Positions 24,378 to 26,337 of a stretch of 26,337 nucleotides of DNA are shown one piece after another. Both the position numbers and the translations under genes were made by a program. The stretch is from IMG/VR virus record IMGVR_UViG_3300022848_000570, positions 1 through 26,337 of that record; one strand, given 5' to 3'. Below the pieces are notes generated by a model. The model was not told the origin of the DNA and did not search any database. It worked only from the letters and a program-made list of their open reading frames with translations. The first letter of the stretch is position 1. Every line of letters starts with the position of its first letter. The stretch is from a virus.

Positions 24378-24889
24378 TTGATAAGATATTTGTATTTGGC
24401 GATAGCTTTATGTATGGAGAAGAAACACACCAGCATGAGTTTGAGCAACACCAATTTTTAAAAGACGCAGGCAGTGCAGTTGGTAGAACAATTGTACTTG
24501 ATAAAAATGGAGTACCTACAAAACCATTTAGTAATAAAGAAATAGCAAAGTATATAACTTTTATAAATGATGTTATACCTAAAAGCAAACATCCAAACTA
24601 TTGGAGTATTGGATGCATACTAGGAAGACAATTTAATATTCCAGTTGAAGTTCATGCACTTAGTGGAAACAGTAACAATACTATATATAAAACATTTTTA
24701 GATTGCCTAAGCAGTATGACCGAACACTCATTAATTATATTTGGCATTTCACAAACAACAAGAAAAAGCTACTACGAAGAATGGACTGACAGACATCCAG
24801 TAAAGTCGATGTTTGAGCCTTGGTTAGTTGTGTCATATATTTTAGCATATTCTTTAATAAATTCAAAAGTTTTAAATAAATCTTCATAA
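24374..24889 (+). pseudogene. SGNH hydrolase, truncated; 3' end runs into antisense radical SAM sequence
   Basis: The first ~140 residues are a genuine SGNH-type N-terminus: FVFGDSFMYGEE with GDSF at 9-12, HALSGNSNNTIY as the Gly/Asn block, and LIIFGISQTTRKSYYEEW near 128-145. After about 24,796 the reading frame continues only because it traverses the reverse complement of a radical SAM gene, so the last ~30 residues (from about PVKSMFEPW) are not SGNH sequence and the catalytic DxxH is absent. The start overlaps the twitch radical SAM stop as ATGA, as expected for an intact pair. Either the gene is truly broken or the assembly is chimeric here. Confidence 0.7.
24790..24800. other. Inversion or chimera junction
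   Basis: Plus-strand SGNH hydrolase coding and minus-strand radical SAM coding meet here. Read on the minus strand, the protein goes SNIDFTG and then CLSVHSS, where family members continue with GEPT; the last matching codon is GGA at 24798-24796. Read on the plus strand, SGNH-like sequence ends in the same place. No direct repeat, insertion sequence or attachment-site core is obvious at the point of switch. Confidence 0.65.
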
Positions 24890-25023
24890 GAATGGTACGG
24901 GCTATATGTATCATGTCTAGAAATTTCACAGTATGTGCAATCATAATTACAACGCCTTCCTGTGTCCCATGTTATCATCATTTTTTCAGGATTATGAAGT
25001 TTGATGGCAGTTGTTGTTATCAT
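24796..25023 (-). pseudogene. Radical SAM protein, N-terminal 76 residues only
   Basis: The ATG (25023-25021) overlaps the TGA of the upstream minus-strand gene as ATGA, a normal operon start. The fragment has the radical SAM CxxxCxxC at Cys25/29/32 (RRCNYDCTYC) and runs to SNIDFTG, exactly the strand that precedes GGEP in this family. The remaining ~75% of the protein, including GGEP and any auxiliary cysteines, is missing because the sequence switches to plus-strand SGNH coding. Close similarity of the start (TWDTGRRCNYDC versus EWNIGKRCNLDC) shows it is related to the gene upstream. Confidence 0.75.
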
Positions 25024-25928
25024 TGTTTTACCTTTGTTAGTGGAATGTCTGCAACACATGTACACCATTTGCGTGTACACGTAATAGGAGCAATAGGTGA
25101 TTCAAATGTTCCATTGTATATATTGCCCAAGCTTCCGCCCACTCTACATGTAGCACGATGTACATCACCGTCCCAGTTGATCATTAAACTTTCTAAGCCT
25201 GCATTACACTTCCATCCTTCAAACTGATTTAATTTATGCTTGATAACATCATTTGCATGTATCATAGATTCACCTTCGTCTACAACACAGTTTTCTTTTA
25301 CAGTTGCAGTCTTGCTTAGTACCCATTTTAGATCAGCTTCGTTGTAACGCATGTCGTCGAACCACTCCCGGTCATCTGCTTCAGTCCATCTAATACGTCT
25401 GCAAACATATGGAATATTATGTCCTTCTAATAATGCAGCAGCAACTTTAACTTCGTCCATGTGTTCGTGATGCGCCATTAGATTAACTTGATATAGTGTA
25501 GCCATGCCTTCCATATCTAGTAGTTGCGAATACTTAACAATGTTTTCAGCAGCTCGTCGACTATGTTCATTATCAAAATGCAAACTAAACACCCATTGGT
25601 TTACTGGTTGCTTAATATACCAATCTGGCGAACGCAATCCATTAGTTGTAACACTAAGCCAATTAAGATTTTTTCTTGCGCATTTTAGTATAGCTGAAAT
25701 CTTAGGATGCACAGTCGGCTCACCACCGGTTAAACTAAGACGTATTGGTTTGCCGATCTTTTCTAATTCGTAGATTGTATTAACCATTTTGTCTAAGTCA
25801 GTGTGTGGACTAAAGTTATCGTGTATTTCCGCAGGACAGTATCCGCAATCTAAGTTACAGCGTTTGCCTATATTCCATTCTACATGAACACTGGTTTGAT
25901 GTCCCCACCGGCTTTCTACTTTATACAT
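25020..25928 (-). CDS. Radical SAM protein with C-terminal auxiliary-cluster cysteines
   Basis: The ATG at 25928 (8-base overlap with the upstream minus-strand gene) is preferred to an in-frame GTG at 25970. This 302-residue protein has CxxxCxxC at Cys24/28/31 (CNLDCGYC), LTGGEPT at ~66-72, and a C-terminal array starting WKCNAG and closing with CTRKWCTC-ADIPLTKVK. This ending parallels that of the plus-strand gene at 20308, so the two belong to one family. The stop overlaps the next minus-strand gene as ATGA. Base composition is again richer in G+C in places (about half of 25321-25380). Reaction unknown. Confidence 0.85.
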   Translation of the reverse strand: MYKVESRWGHQTSVHVEWNIGKRCNLDCGYCPAEIHDNFSPHTDLDKMVNTIYELEKIGKPIRLSLTGGEPTVHPKISAILKCARKNLNWLSVTTNGLRSPDWYIKQPVNQWVFSLHFDNEHSRRAAENIVKYSQLLDMEGMATLYQVNLMAHHEHMDEVKVAAALLEGHNIPYVCRRIRWTEADDREWFDDMRYNEADLKWVLSKTATVKENCVVDEGESMIHANDVIKHKLNQFEGWKCNAGLESLMINWDGDVHRATCRVGGSLGNIYNGTFESPIAPITCTRKWCTCVADIPLTKVKQ

Positions 25929-26337
25929 ATGGAATAAATTCTGGATTAGCTGCAAGGAAGTCTTGGCCACGAGTTTTATCTAAGCGTTTGTTAAACTCTA
26001 TACAGTCTTGCCAATGCGTTTCGTGCATACACTTTGACTCTAAGAAATTAATATTATCTTGTATTTGTTGTAGTGTTACAGTTTCTAATAGTTTGTGTTG
26101 CTTTACTAACGGGTAATCTACTACTTCTGTTTTCATTTGTTCTAAACGTGATACTACTTTTGCTTTCAGTTGAGGCGGCAAAACTTGCGCACTTAGACTC
26201 ATAGGATAGTTTACTCTGTGCGAATAAAACACAATTCCTAGTTCGTTAATAAAGTAATTAATAACTTTATCAATCTGCATTATGTTGTTTGATTGTACAG
26301 TAAATGCACCAACTACTCTGCTTACATTAGGAAAGCT
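25921..26337 (-). CDS. C-terminal part of a twitch-type radical SAM protein, 5' end outside window
   Basis: The frame is open to the right edge of the window, so only the last 138 residues are visible; an internal ATG at 26280 is not the real start. The tail (HWQDCIEFNKRLDKTRGQDFLAANPE, spread over the end) parallels the C-termini of the twitch radical SAM proteins at 8621 (YLTNLDKMRP) and 22989 (YVNKLDAIRG), all ending with a helix, LDK-R and a short acidic/Pro tail. No radical SAM cysteines fall within the visible part, so the assignment rests on this C-terminal match and on the adjacent radical SAM genes. It overlaps the next minus-strand gene by 8 bases. Confidence 0.6.
   Translation of the reverse strand, partial: SFPNVSRVVGAFTVQSNNIMQIDKVINYFINELGIVFYSHRVNYPMSLSAQVLPPQLKAKVVSRLEQMKTEVVDYPLVKQHKLLETVTLQQIQDNINFLESKCMHETHWQDCIEFNKRLDKTRGQDFLAANPEFIPYV

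Noticed and set aside
24892-25227. A plus-strand open frame of 111 codons near the right end
   Set aside because: It lies antisense to two radical SAM frames with intact CxxxCxxC and WxCNAG motifs; its own sequence shows no recognisable pattern.
1-26337. Search for tRNA genes, CRISPR arrays, integrases, att-site repeats and transposases
   Set aside because: No cloverleaf-like sequence, regular repeat/spacer pattern or recombinase motif was seen by eye; the only mobile-type gene is the intein-linked endonuclease.

Overview
The window looks like part of a marine T4-like myovirus genome, AT-rich and almost entirely coding, from a phage of the cyanophage/pelagiphage type. Three observations support this: tail-fibre-like virion proteins at the left end, a NATAAATA-type motif like the T4-like late promoters ahead of one virion gene, and a long string of nucleotide-overlapping genes (ATGA, TAATG and 8-base overlaps) for sugar, radical-SAM, methyl- and sulfo-transfer chemistry of the sort that fills the hypervariable regions of such phages. 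The assignment is inferred from family resemblance; no host was determined. No tRNA, rRNA, CRISPR, insertion sequence or convincing terminator was seen, and there is no gene-free stretch above about 70 bases.

Layout. Positions 1-3025 hold three virion-type proteins: the C-terminal part of a tail-fibre-like protein and two tandem paralogues. A near-consensus sigma70 promoter (3037-3065) then starts a plus-strand accessory run from 3095 to about 24.8 kb. It contains GT-A-like proteins, a protein with two chitin-binding-like (CBM5/12-like) repeats, two GT10-like proteins, two N-twitch radical SAM proteins each followed by an SGNH hydrolase, a DUF6492-like protein, an FkbM-like and a second class I methyltransferase, two sulfotransferase-like proteins, two PP-loop ATP pyrophosphatases, a DUF2061 membrane protein with its own sigma70-like promoter, and two further radical SAM proteins. 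From about 24.8 kb to the end, three radical SAM genes or gene pieces lie on the minus strand.

The standout is at 12180-14718. A UDP-glucose 6-dehydrogenase gene is fractured into two separate genes. The first ends in an N-terminal split-intein half, the second begins with a C-terminal split-intein half, and a free-standing Vsr/PD-(D/E)xK-like homing endonuclease gene with possible promoters of its own sits between them. Splicing would join Gly249 to the catalytic cysteine of the dehydrogenase, so the +1 nucleophile of the intein is also the enzyme's active-site residue. The enzyme would make UDP-glucuronate, which fits the surrounding glycan genes.

A second anomaly lies at about 24,796. A plus-strand SGNH hydrolase gene that lacks its C-terminal half runs head-on into a minus-strand radical SAM gene cut off just where its GGEP motif should follow. 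This is either a real inversion or recombination scar or an assembly chimera.

Taken together, the accessory genes look like a system that builds and decorates a glycan or another polymer (nucleotide-sugar oxidation, transferases, deacylation, methylation, possible sulfation, radical chemistry). The substrate cannot be read from the sequence.
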